Positions 1 through 7,218 of a stretch of 64,000 nucleotides of DNA are shown piece by piece. Both the position numbers and the translations under genes were made by a program. The stretch comes from Thermorudis peleae (lineage in GTDB: Bacteria > Chloroflexota > Chloroflexia > Thermomicrobiales > Thermomicrobiaceae), in NCBI RefSeq assembly GCF_000744775.1, contig NZ_JQMP01000004.1, positions 1 through 64,000 of the forward strand. Direction: 5' to 3'. The notes under the pieces are model-generated. The model ran no database searches and was not told the origin of the DNA. It was given only the letters and a program-made list of their open reading frames with translations. How positions within the stretch are numbered: position 1 is the stretch's first letter; every line of letters begins with the position of its first letter.

Positions 1-637
1 AAGTCAGCTGGAGTTTCTGCGGCAAGGATGGAAGTAAAGATAACATGGCGGTGTCCTGTTGATAGCACGCTAACAAAGGAGGCGGCATTTTCTGGTCAAA
101 GAGTTCCCCTGCGTGAGGTCTCCTCTCGTGGTCGAGCATCTGCCGGTCAGCGAACTACCTGCGACATGGGAGTGTCTAGCGCAAGCACGCAACACGGCAA
201 AGGTAATCGCCGTTATCCTCGATCAGTTGCGCATGGCGAGCACCACGCGTAAGCACTGGTATCTATAAGGAAACCCTTGACGGATTCCCCCGCTTTCGTG
301 CCTCGCTAAACGCAAGAGACCAGGCTGTCTACCGCGCGATTCTGCATGGAGATCACGTCGGTGCACCGTCATCAACATCTCGTTAGCGCAAGCCACGCGC
401 GTTTGATCAGCGTGTCGCACGCTCGATCTGCCAATAGCTCTCACTGAACTCGAACCGGAATTGGTGGATCGATGGACAAGCAGTCGGGAACAGGTTAGCA
501 CCCGTGCCCTACCCTCTGAAGCGGCAGTAGCATTAACCGGTTGGAGGACACGTACAGCTGAGTGCAACCAAATCGATGGGAGTTGAGCTTCGTCCCGCTA
601 TCCCCGATACTTACTCGTGACGACAAAGGGGGAACAC
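1..637. other. No intact gene; possible decayed coding remnant
   Basis: I find no convincing complete gene here. Two open stretches in different frames follow each other on the plus strand. One ends at a TAA at 266-268 and reads protein-like just before it (ending MASTTRKHWYL). The other overlaps it, continues with YKETLDGFPRFRASLNA and stops at 384-386. Together they could be a frameshifted remnant of one gene, but I do not recognise the family. The strand and reality of this remnant are inferences from amino-acid character alone. Confidence 0.3.
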
Positions 638-835
638 ATGACAGCACGGCTGACGCACGAAAACGAGATCCACGAGTTGACCCCTGAGGAGGCCCGGGAA
701 CTCTTCGAACGCGAGGCGCAACGGCGCCTGCACATGAGTGGTGATGAGTTCAAGCGGCGCTGGCAAGCCGGTGAACTTGACCCGGAAGACCCCAATGTCC
801 GGATGGTCGCGCTGGTGCTGCCGCTCGCGCACTAG
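638..835 (+). CDS. Small hypothetical protein, possible antitoxin-like partner
   Basis: A 65-residue, charged, mostly helical protein. The ATG at 638 is preceded by a strong ribosome binding site (AAGGGGGA at about 626-632), which favours it over the upstream in-frame start at 617. Its core (TPEEARELFEREAQRRL, then MSGDEFKRRW) resembles small proteins of unknown function that are often encoded beside a second small gene. The next gene starts 6 bp after its stop, so the two are probably co-transcribed. An antitoxin or partner-protein role is inferred only from size, charge and pairing. No DNA-binding motif is obvious. Confidence 0.6.
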   Translation: MTARLTHENEIHELTPEEARELFEREAQRRLHMSGDEFKRRWQAGELDPEDPNVRMVALVLPLAH

Positions 836-841
836 CACACG

Positions 842-1378
842 ATGGCCGGCAAGACCCGCCGTGAAGCGATCGCTGCCTACCTCGAGCCGCTCAAGGAAAC
901 CCTGGCGTGTGTTTGCCCCCAGCGCTACCGGCACGTTGCCTATCACGGGCCTGATCCAGCCGGTCTCTCCGTGCTCGTTGTGCATCGCCTTGAGCCGGTG
1001 CCGCTGCGCCGGCAAGACGGGTCGCGCCTGTGGTTTGAGGTCAGGCAACTGTTCCGCGTCGTCGAGACGGAAAGATTGCGCGGCCCGTACACCGTGGCAA
1101 CGGCCGCCTACCTCTACCAGATCTCCTACGACGACGGACGAGAACTCCTTGCATTCCACTGGCATCCCCATGGTCAAGGGAAGAGAACGACGCCGCACGT
1201 GCATATCGGGCCGGCGGTGGAGCAAGTAGCGGAACGTGTCCGTGAACTCCACATCCCCACGGGATACGTCTCGCTTGAAGCAGTCGTCCGGTTTCTGATC
1301 GATGGGCTCAGCGTCGCTCCCCAGCGCTTTGACTGGAGCGAGGTGCTTGCACGGAACGAGGCACGACACAACCAGTAG
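842..1378 (+). CDS. Hypothetical protein with His-rich motifs, possible toxin-like partner
   Basis: A 178-residue protein that I cannot assign to a characterised family. Residues 85-125 form the most distinctive part: a YLYQISYDDGRELLAF strand region, HWHPH at 106-110 and TPHVH around 117-121. These histidines could be catalytic or metal-binding. The pattern loosely recalls DUF6516-type proteins, which are encoded with small partners, but I could not compare sequences. It starts 6 bp after the upstream 65-residue gene, and the pair lies next to a mobile-element-like replication module. A toxin role is therefore a reasonable but unproven inference. Confidence 0.6.
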   Translation: MAGKTRREAIAAYLEPLKETLACVCPQRYRHVAYHGPDPAGLSVLVVHRLEPVPLRRQDGSRLWFEVRQLFRVVETERLRGPYTVATAAYLYQISYDDGRELLAFHWHPHGQGKRTTPHVHIGPAVEQVAERVRELHIPTGYVSLEAVVRFLIDGLSVAPQRFDWSEVLARNEARHNQ

Positions 1379-1704
1379 CGCACGTGAGAGCGCGAGTGTC
1401 CATGGGGATCACGCGCGTTCGCCAGCCAATGCCGCTGCAGCCGCGCCCCGCGAACGGCGATACGCCCACGACATCGGAGCGTGCACCACCCCACCGACCG
1501 CGTTTCCTGGCCATGCAAGCGGCTCGAGTCCGTCGCGAGCGGTTCCTGGCAGCACAACCCGGCTTGCGGGAAACATTTCCCGATTTTTGAACAGAACCAT
1601 TCTGGGGTGGGGCGGCGGGTCTCAGGCTGCCCACCGCGACGATTTCATCCCCCCATCGTGCATGGGAACCGTTCCCTTTTCCAGGGCCGTCATCACGGTC
1701 AGGG
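1379..1704. other. No gene seen
   Basis: No open frame here has coding character on either strand. Several overlapping frames stay open because of high GC, but none has a ribosome binding site or a recognisable motif. The stretch separates the plus-strand two-gene unit from the convergent minus-strand nuclease gene. Confidence 0.5.
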
Positions 1705-2259
1705 TCACGGGAAGCGCGTGCCCATGATGACGGGTTGGCCCGCAGTCTTTCCCACTCGTTGAACACGCGCAGTACCCCTCACGTTGTATGGCATCATTCC
1801 CCCTTCCCCAGGACCAACAGTGGTCACCGTGGGGGGCAGCGTGCTTTTTCTTTTTTCTTCGTTGGAAAAAACATGAACGATACCGCTCGGTGGTGCCGTG
1901 CACGGCGCGCAATGAGCAGCGCTTTTTTTAAAGCCGGAAAAATAGCATGCACCTGCAACTGAAAAGCCGCAGGTCCATGCACCAAGGGTGCGCATGGGCC
2001 TCAGACGCCCCGCTCCCTGCAAGGCCGCAACGATTTCATCCCAATCCGACGGCCGCCAGACACGAACGATGATGCCAGGTACTTGTTGGAGCACGGCAAG
2101 CCAGGCCTCTTGCGCCGGCGAAAGCTTGCCACGTTCAGTCTTGAGTTCGGTCAGGATCAACGGCCGGCCTGGCTTGGCGAGCACCAAATCTGGGAAGCCC
2201 GCTGGCGAGCGCACCGAAATCCAGGTATGATAGACCTGCCAGCCGAGCAACCGACGCAT
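1705..2259 (-). CDS. VRR-NUC domain nuclease with unusual C-terminal extension
   Basis: The first 85 residues match the VRR-NUC fold of the PD-(D/E)xK nuclease superfamily found in phages and mobile elements. Visible are GFPDLVL at 21-27 (the PD), the E-x-K of ELK at 38-40, the conserved Gln at 50 in KLSPAQ, and the closing VWRPSDWDEI at 67-76. Such proteins usually end soon after this point. Here the frame continues about 100 more residues of Cys-, Pro- and Gly-rich sequence to a stop at 1705, which looks unlike a domain and may be read-through into foreign DNA. It follows the DUF1917-like gene by 12 bp. A role in element replication or resolution is inferred. Confidence 0.75.
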   Translation of the reverse strand: MRRLLGWQVYHTWISVRSPAGFPDLVLAKPGRPLILTELKTERGKLSPAQEAWLAVLQQVPGIIVRVWRPSDWDEIVAALQGAGRLRPMRTLGAWTCGFSVAGACYFSGFKKSAAHCAPCTAPPSGIVHVFSNEEKRKSTLPPTVTTVGPGEGGMMPYNVRGTARVQRVGKTAGQPVIMGTRFP

Positions 2260-2271
2260 GAGGGAACCTCA

Positions 2272-2697
2272 TCAAAACCTCGACGAAACCTCGACGCTTC
2301 TGGGTGGGGTGTGCCGCCGCCACAGCTCCCGCGGCGTCGTCTCCCGGGCACCCGGGTCGAGCCAGCGCCGCCGGCCGTGCCAGTCATAACAACTGATGGG
2401 CCGAACGAAGCCGAGCCGGAAGCGGAGCACCCGGCGGATGCGCAAGACGGCATCACGATCACCGACATCCGCAACGTAGATCCTGAGTTCGTAGCGCCGG
2501 CCGCCGGCGATCGGCTTCAGGCGGGCAGCTGGGCCAAGGTCACCGGCACGCACGGCCGCGCTCACCTTGTCCCAGACACGGCCGGCATACGATGGCCGCA
2601 GGATCGAACGCCAGAAGCCGGCCTGCTGGGGATTGAGCCGCTCGACGCCGGGAGCGTAGCACCACTCGCTCGGTGTTCTTGTCCGGGTTGTCATCAT
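2272..2697 (-). CDS. DUF1917-like (putative phosphothreonine-lyase fold) protein
   Basis: A 141-residue protein starting 3 bp after the ATPase stop, with AGGAGG upstream of tandem ATGs at 2697 and 2694. The middle of the protein fits the DUF1917 pattern as I know it: a W-x-K-I/V block (GRVWDKVSAAV), a G-x-LG block (GDLGPAARLKP), an I-Y-V-x-D-x-x-D strand (IYVADVGDRDAVLRI) and a closing aromatic-plus-basic block (YDWHGRRRW). The biochemical activity of this family in bacteria is not established. The position inside a primase-helicase-nuclease operon suggests an element-encoded accessory protein. The family call is from pattern memory only. Confidence 0.55.
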   Translation of the reverse strand: MMTTRTRTPSEWCYAPGVERLNPQQAGFWRSILRPSYAGRVWDKVSAAVRAGDLGPAARLKPIAGGRRYELRIYVADVGDRDAVLRIRRVLRFRLGFVRPISCYDWHGRRRWLDPGARETTPRELWRRHTPPRSVEVSSRF

Positions 2698-2700
2698 CCG

Positions 2701-4620
2701 TCAGCCTCCTTTCTGTTCGCTCAACCATCCGCGTCGGCGCGCCTCGTCCGGTGAGGCGATGACGCTTTCAGGCGTCATCGTGCCCGATGGCCAAACCACC
2801 AGCTGACCCTGTCTGGCCAGCCACTCCAGTACAGGCTGCAGCGTCGCAAACGGCACCCCAACGACTTCAGCCAGGCGATACGCATAAACACCGCCTAGCC
2901 GGCGGAGTCGTATGCATACCTGCTCAGCAATGGCGGCATCGAACATCATTGTGTGCATTTGGGGAGCAACACCGCAACGGTCGGCGATTTCCGCGTCAGC
3001 ATCGCCAAAACACCGTTGCTCCCCGGGGCGCAACGGTGGCGCAACGCTCGCAACGCTTCCCTCGTCCGGGGGCGATGGGCGTTGCGGGTGTTGCGGGGGT
3101 GTTGCTCCCCCGGGCGCAACGGTGTTTTCCGCGTCGTGATCGCAATCTCCGGCGAGCGTTGCGCCGTTGCGCTCAGAAGTGAGCAGCAACGTTTCTGGCT
3201 CGGGCAACGCCGTCACCGGCGGGGGCAATGGCTCCCCCGGCCGCAGTTTGGCTGGCCGGCCTCGCCCCGTTTCCAGGTTGACGAGGTGGCCAAGTTCGAC
3301 CGCGCGCCGGACATGCCGGCTGATGCGCGATTTATCGCGGCCGAGCAGGCGCGCAAGCTGCGCAAGCGACACCGTCTCTTCTGGATCCTGACACAGCTCG
3401 GCCACGGCCGTGACAACCTCGCGCACCCCCGGCGTGATCCCGCCGGAAACGATGACACCATAGAGCGGCGCCACGAGCTGATAGACGGCGCGGTAGTCTT
3501 CCAGCGTGGCGATGATCCGGCCGTGGGTATCGCGCTCGCGTTGCCGCTGGTGGAGGAGCGCATGGGCGCAGATCAGGTTCAAGAGTTGGGGAAAGTCGCG
3601 CCGCATCCGCACGAGATCCGCCGACACGCGTTCGGCGAGCCGTTCGGCATAGGGGATCGTGACGCTGCGCGCTCCCTCGCGCTCAAGCCAACGTTGCAAC
3701 GCATGCCACGGCGCGAGATCCGGCGGTTCGGGAGCGCTTCCGTTGGCAGCCCGGCCAATGGCGAGGAGCACGGCGCGGGTGGCCGCGGGATCTTCCGGCA
3801 CGCTCACGGCGAGCAACCGCGTGGCCAGCTCATCTTCGACGCCTTTCGTTGTCGTCGTGACGAGTCCCGTCGGCCCCGCAAGCTCGATCGTGCGGCTCAC
3901 GAGCCGGCCGCTGTCGTCTTTCTCGACAGTCGGATAGCGCACGCGGCCTTCCCAGGTCACCGAGCGCATGATCGCCGCGCCAATGCCGTCGCGGTGCAGG
4001 CCAGCCGCCTCGGTGACGAGCAGCATCCGGTGGCTGAGATTGCCACCCAGGTAGAGCAGGCCCCGCTCGGACATGCCGGTGAGGGCAACGATCGCGTCGG
4101 CCGGGAAGAGCTGGGCAACCGTCGAGATGAGCAGCGTCTTGCCCGCACCACTGGGGCCCTCGACAAGCAGGTTCACCGGCCGCTCAAGCAGGCGGCTCGT
4201 CAGCACGAGGTACACCAGCGCCGGTAGGTGCTCGCCGCCGGGTGGTGGCATCCAGCCGAGCGCGGCGACGGTCTCCGTGACCCGGGTGAGCAGCCGGGGA
4301 TCATCCAAAAGCGCCAGGGCCGCGGCGAGCGCTTCGCCGTCAAGTGTCTCATCTGCCTCGCTCGCGCCGGGTGGTGGCCCGGCGAGGTACTCCAGCAAGC
4401 GTTCGCGCACGATGAGCAAGTCGTCGGCCAGTGCGGGGTTGCCGGCGCGTTCGGCGAAGCGGCGGCGATCCCGTTCACGATCGAGGTTAAGCCGATCGGT
4501 GGCGAGCAGCTGGTTGTCGACAAGTGCGGAGACGGTGGCCCGCAGGCCATCGCGCAGGACGGGCTCTTCAACCAGGTAACGCACACCATGGACGATGATT
4601 TCGAAGGCATCACCGCGCAT
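2701..4620 (-). CDS. AAA+/helicase-like replication ATPase with winged-helix C-terminus
   Basis: A 639-residue protein. The start at 4620 (ATG) follows GGAGGTG by 5 nt and overlaps the primase stop by 11 bp, so the upstream in-frame ATG at 4737 is not needed. A Walker A GPSGAGKT lies at residues 155-162. A Walker B-like hydrophobic strand (RMLLVTEAAG) and a polar region typical of helicase-like ATPases follow. Around residues 400-460 a winged-helix segment (QLARLLGRDKSRISRHVRR) suggests DNA contact. A low-complexity Pro/Gly/Ala linker precedes a second small HTH-like domain near the C-terminus. Coupling to the prim-pol gene suggests it is the replicative helicase or loader of the element. It is not assigned to a named subfamily. 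Confidence 0.75.
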   Translation of the reverse strand: MRGDAFEIIVHGVRYLVEEPVLRDGLRATVSALVDNQLLATDRLNLDRERDRRRFAERAGNPALADDLLIVRERLLEYLAGPPPGASEADETLDGEALAAALALLDDPRLLTRVTETVAALGWMPPPGGEHLPALVYLVLTSRLLERPVNLLVEGPSGAGKTLLISTVAQLFPADAIVALTGMSERGLLYLGGNLSHRMLLVTEAAGLHRDGIGAAIMRSVTWEGRVRYPTVEKDDSGRLVSRTIELAGPTGLVTTTTKGVEDELATRLLAVSVPEDPAATRAVLLAIGRAANGSAPEPPDLAPWHALQRWLEREGARSVTIPYAERLAERVSADLVRMRRDFPQLLNLICAHALLHQRQRERDTHGRIIATLEDYRAVYQLVAPLYGVIVSGGITPGVREVVTAVAELCQDPEETVSLAQLARLLGRDKSRISRHVRRAVELGHLVNLETGRGRPAKLRPGEPLPPPVTALPEPETLLLTSERNGATLAGDCDHDAENTVAPGGATPPQHPQRPSPPDEGSVASVAPPLRPGEQRCFGDADAEIADRCGVAPQMHTMMFDAAIAEQVCIRLRRLGGVYAYRLAEVVGVPFATLQPVLEWLARQGQLVVWPSGTMTPESVIASPDEARRRGWLSEQKGG

Positions 4621-5536
4621 CGGCCACCTCCAGGCGGATGATGCGCCGGCGGCTGCGAGGGACTGGTGCGTCCGGCGGACGTGCGGGTGCGTAGCGCGCG
4701 ACGGAACGCGCGATCTTAGCGAGCTCGCGCTCGTCAAGTGGCGGCCGGCAGCGTGAGGCGTTCAGAATCCGCAGGCACGCCAGGATTTCTGGCTCGGTGC
4801 AGCCGCGCCGGCGGAGCGTGCCGGCAAGCGAGGTGAGCCAGCGGTTGCGTTCCCCTTCGCCGATCGTCGGTGGGAGTTCCTTGCTGCTCTGGCCAGGATG
4901 CCGGCGCGCCTGGTGGGCCAGCGGCAGCAGCCAGTCCGGCAACGGTGCGAGCGGCAGGTCGGCAATATGGGCGCCCGTGTCCCAGAAGTAGCGCCCGGCC
5001 GCGCTCCGGCTCGGCGGGAGAACAACCTGCGCACCAGCCGCTTTGAGTTCGAGTCCTGGCGCAAGCGTCACGGTGGGCACATCTGGTGGCGCAATAAAGT
5101 GGTAGTGGGCTCCCCCACCGCCAGTTAGGCCGGTTGGCGTTGGCGGCAGCGGCTCGTGCGTGGCCTCGAGATCGGCGAGTGCCTCGTCACCGCCATGGCG
5201 CGGATCGACGTCGAGCACAACATGGCCACCGCCGAGCGCAACGCCGACGTTGGCCAGTGGCCACCGCTGCCACCAGGCCGCGATCGTGGCGGGGTCGCGC
5301 GTCGCTCGTCGTGGCCAGTCGGCGAGAATCGGATGTTTCCCCGCGGAGCGGCATGACGGATGACCACAGGAGCAGTGGCCAGCATCGTCCACCCAGTGGA
5401 GCGGGATGAGCGGCCAGCCGCGTTGCACGACATACCAGGCGGCAGCCTGCGCGAGCGTGGCGGTGGTATCCTTTTCATAACCACCAGCGACAACCCGCTG
5501 CACCGCCGCCCCGGGAACCGGCCGGGGCGGGTTCAT
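4610..5536 (-). CDS. Bifunctional DNA primase/polymerase (prim-pol) protein
   Basis: A 308-residue archaeo-eukaryotic primase-type protein. The start at 5536 overlaps the upstream HTH gene as ATGA, and the in-frame region further upstream is that gene read in another frame. Visible are the N-terminal pattern YVVQRGWPLIPLH, a Cys/His segment (CSCGHPSC), the motif I aspartates in VVLDVDPRHGG, the motif II His in GGGGAHYHF and a third block near VVLPPSRS. Residues after about 220 (GERNRWLTSLAGTLRRRG onwards) match the PriCT-1 primase C-terminal region. The family primes and extends DNA in plasmids and integrative elements. Together with the adjacent ATPase it forms a compact replication unit. 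Confidence 0.88.
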   Translation of the reverse strand: MNPPRPVPGAAVQRVVAGGYEKDTTATLAQAAAWYVVQRGWPLIPLHWVDDAGHCSCGHPSCRSAGKHPILADWPRRATRDPATIAAWWQRWPLANVGVALGGGHVVLDVDPRHGGDEALADLEATHEPLPPTPTGLTGGGGAHYHFIAPPDVPTVTLAPGLELKAAGAQVVLPPSRSAAGRYFWDTGAHIADLPLAPLPDWLLPLAHQARRHPGQSSKELPPTIGEGERNRWLTSLAGTLRRRGCTEPEILACLRILNASRCRPPLDERELAKIARSVARYAPARPPDAPVPRSRRRIIRLEVADAR

Positions 5537-5775
5537 CGTTCGACCTCCAGCCGCGCCCAGATTTCCTCTTCCGTCAGCCCCAAGGCTGCCGCGAGTGCTT
5601 TCGTTGGTACCCGGTAGCGACGGCCGCCGACGCGGACGATCGGAACGCCGGGGGCAAGTTCGTTTTGCCACCGAGCAAGCTCGTAGGCTAACGTGCGGCC
5701 GACGCCTAACAACCGGGCAGCCTGGGTCACGCTGACTGTTGCTGGTCGGGGTGTTGTGGTGTATGGTGTTGCCAC
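5533..5775 (-). CDS. Excisionase-like / MerR-type helix-turn-helix protein
   Basis: An 80-residue protein with one predicted winged HTH. SVTQAARLLGVGRTLAYELAR forms the recognition unit, and VRVGGRRYRVPTKALAAALG is the typical wing-and-helix ending of excisionase family (HTH_17) proteins. The ATG at 5775 has AAAGGAGG 8-9 nt upstream. It is the first gene of the primase operon (ATGA overlap with prim-pol) and lies directly below a perfect inverted repeat. It is therefore a candidate for both excision and operon control. Regulation by this protein is inferred from position. Confidence 0.85.
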   Translation of the reverse strand: MATPYTTTPRPATVSVTQAARLLGVGRTLAYELARWQNELAPGVPIVRVGGRRYRVPTKALAAALGLTEEEIWARLEVER

Positions 5776-5790
5776 GGTGCGTCCTCCTTT

Positions 5791-5819
5791 CGCTGATCGA
5801 TCCTCTCCATCGATCAGCG
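5791..5819. promoter_or_regulatory. Perfect 11-bp inverted repeat, candidate operator or 5'-UTR hairpin
   Basis: CGCTGATCGAT at 5791-5801 and ATCGATCAGCG at 5809-5819 are exact reverse complements separated by 7 nt. The repeat lies just upstream of the ribosome binding site of the HTH gene and overlaps the proposed -10 element, as an autoregulatory operator would. It could instead act as an RNA hairpin in the leader. Confidence 0.65.
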
Positions 5820-5845
5820 TACGGACGCACCTAGCTTTACGTCAA
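5816..5845 (-). promoter_or_regulatory. Putative promoter of the primase operon
   Basis: On the minus strand TTGACG (5845-5840) is followed after 18 nt by TACGCT (5821-5816). The -35 is good and the -10 is weak. The -10 overlaps the outer arm of the inverted repeat at 5791-5819, and the -35 abuts the GGCTTGAT repeats, which makes a controlled promoter likely. Confidence 0.4.
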
Positions 5846-5909
5846 GGCTTGATTTTGGCGTGATTTCGGCTTGATAGAGGCTTGATGCTCGCGCGAGCAC
5901 CATCAAGCC
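5846..5909. repeat. Iteron-like GGCTTGAT repeats (three direct, one inverted)
   Basis: GGCTTGAT occurs at 5846-5853, 5868-5875 and 5879-5886, and its reverse complement ATCAAGCC at 5902-5909. The last two copies bracket a GC-rich near-palindrome (CTCGCGCGAG). The cluster lies between the unknown 382-residue gene and the operon start. Such arrays serve as replication origins, excisionase sites or operators. The sequence does not say which. Confidence 0.7.
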
Positions 5910-5919
5910 TCCGCGCTGC

Positions 5920-7068
5920 TCAGCGCTGCCAGGCGCGGCGTCCGGCTTCGGAGAGCACGGGGTCGGGGGCGGGGAGAAATGGTTTGAGCCAGGCGTACTT
6001 CGGATCGGTGTGGAACTCCCAGAAATACCGCCGCACCGACGACTCGGCGACTGTTCCGTCGAGCTGGCGGATGACGTCCTTCAGCGTCAACCCCTTCAAG
6101 AAGAGCTCGGCAACCATATGTTTGGCGCCGGAGAGTTTTTGGAGGTGCTCTGTGACCTCGTCCCGCGGGGAGCGGAGATAGAGCGCGAGTAGCCACGCTT
6201 CTGCTGCGCGGTCGTCATGCTCGATGCGCACGGGGAAAAGGACCCGCGCATCCCCTTCCCGGAAGAGCCGAACCAGCCGGTCGAGGAGACAATGGACGGG
6301 GAGAAACGTGTAGCAGTCGATTGTCGTGCGCCCGTGATATTCCGCGATCCGGAGAGCGAGACCACTCTGAACGGGTTGTGGGATATGCGTGATCGGTGCG
6401 ACCTCGGGTCGGGTGACGGCTGCCATGGTCGGGACAACCCACCAGTTGCCGGTGGGTAAAGAGACCCAGCGCGGTGAAGCCAGAAGATCCCAGACCCAGT
6501 AGTCGGCCTTGTCGATGGTGACCACGTACGGCAAATCACCGTCGCCGACGCGTACTCCCCAGGCATCGGTCAGGGAAACACCATACCCTCTAGACCGTTT
6601 CCGCGGGAAGACCGTGGCACGGAGCCAGGACTCGACCGCGGCGCTCGGCGCATCAACAATCACTGACCAGGCTCGGGGGAGAAAGCCGCCTGCGGCCAGA
6701 TGGTTGATAAACGTTAGCGCCTGTGGGGTGGGGGGCTGGGCTGGAAGGGGTTGCAGGGCGGTGGCGAGCGCGAGACTCTTGGAGGTACTGGACCACGGGG
6801 AGCGGAAGAACTGCAGCGCGTGGAGCGCCCAGCGTCCGTCGCCTTCCCAGACCGCCTGAAGCTGGACCACTGTGGTATCGTCCGCATCCCGGTAGAGTTG
6901 TCCCCGATACGCAGCCGCGCCGAGACCGCACTCTTCCCGTGCCATGTCGCAGACGAGTCCCGCCTCCTGCAACACTTCTTCGATCTGCGCCACGAGGTTC
7001 TCTGTGTGTGGGGTCGCGCACCAACCGACGATACGCCAGTCGAAAAGGAACCAGTGTCCTATACCCAT
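5920..7068 (-). CDS. Unknown protein next to the attachment site
   Basis: A 382-residue protein that I do not recognise. The ATG at 7068 follows AAGGAGT by about 8 nt. In-frame sequence upstream to 7176 lacks such a site. The protein is rich in Trp, has no membrane segment, and ends with an HTH-like stretch (LTLKDVIRQLDG, then SSVRRYFWEFH). I looked for the tyrosine recombinase R...HxxR...Y set and for serine recombinase motifs and found neither. It sits where an integrase gene normally lies, between the attachment site and the replication genes. A role in integration, replication initiation or regulation is possible but unsupported beyond position. Confidence 0.7.
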   Translation of the reverse strand: MGIGHWFLFDWRIVGWCATPHTENLVAQIEEVLQEAGLVCDMAREECGLGAAAYRGQLYRDADDTTVVQLQAVWEGDGRWALHALQFFRSPWSSTSKSLALATALQPLPAQPPTPQALTFINHLAAGGFLPRAWSVIVDAPSAAVESWLRATVFPRKRSRGYGVSLTDAWGVRVGDGDLPYVVTIDKADYWVWDLLASPRWVSLPTGNWWVVPTMAAVTRPEVAPITHIPQPVQSGLALRIAEYHGRTTIDCYTFLPVHCLLDRLVRLFREGDARVLFPVRIEHDDRAAEAWLLALYLRSPRDEVTEHLQKLSGAKHMVAELFLKGLTLKDVIRQLDGTVAESSVRRYFWEFHTDPKYAWLKPFLPAPDPVLSEAGRRAWQR

Positions 7069-7197
7069 CGCACACACTCCTTCCGTCGAGTCAGTCAGCA
7101 ATCCAGTTAGCAACCACGCCAGCACTGGCCGGACAGCGCAGCACTCCAACGATACCACAGGCGCATACGAACGCACAGAACGGATACACTAGCACGC

Positions 7198-7211
7198 ACC
7201 AACACGTTGGT
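7198..7211. repeat. Short inverted repeat beside the tRNA fragment
   Basis: ACCAAC (7198-7203) and GTTGGT (7206-7211) form a 6-bp inverted repeat with a 2-nt centre, 7 bp left of the point where tRNA-Sec similarity begins. It could be a recombinase core or arm site. It is too short to be sure. Confidence 0.35.
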
Positions 7212-7218
7212 CGGCAAA

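Noticed and set aside
28-252. 74-codon plus-strand frame at the window start
   Set aside because: It has no ribosome binding site and its composition is not protein-like. An alternative frame in the same stretch reads better but is broken.
2953-4227. 424-codon plus-strand frame
   Set aside because: It is antisense to the AAA+ ATPase gene, which has Walker motifs and a strong ribosome binding site.
7069-7218. 5' half of the tRNA-Sec gene
   Set aside because: No GAGGGCGG acceptor half and no D arm were found upstream of the anticodon loop, so the gene is not intact.
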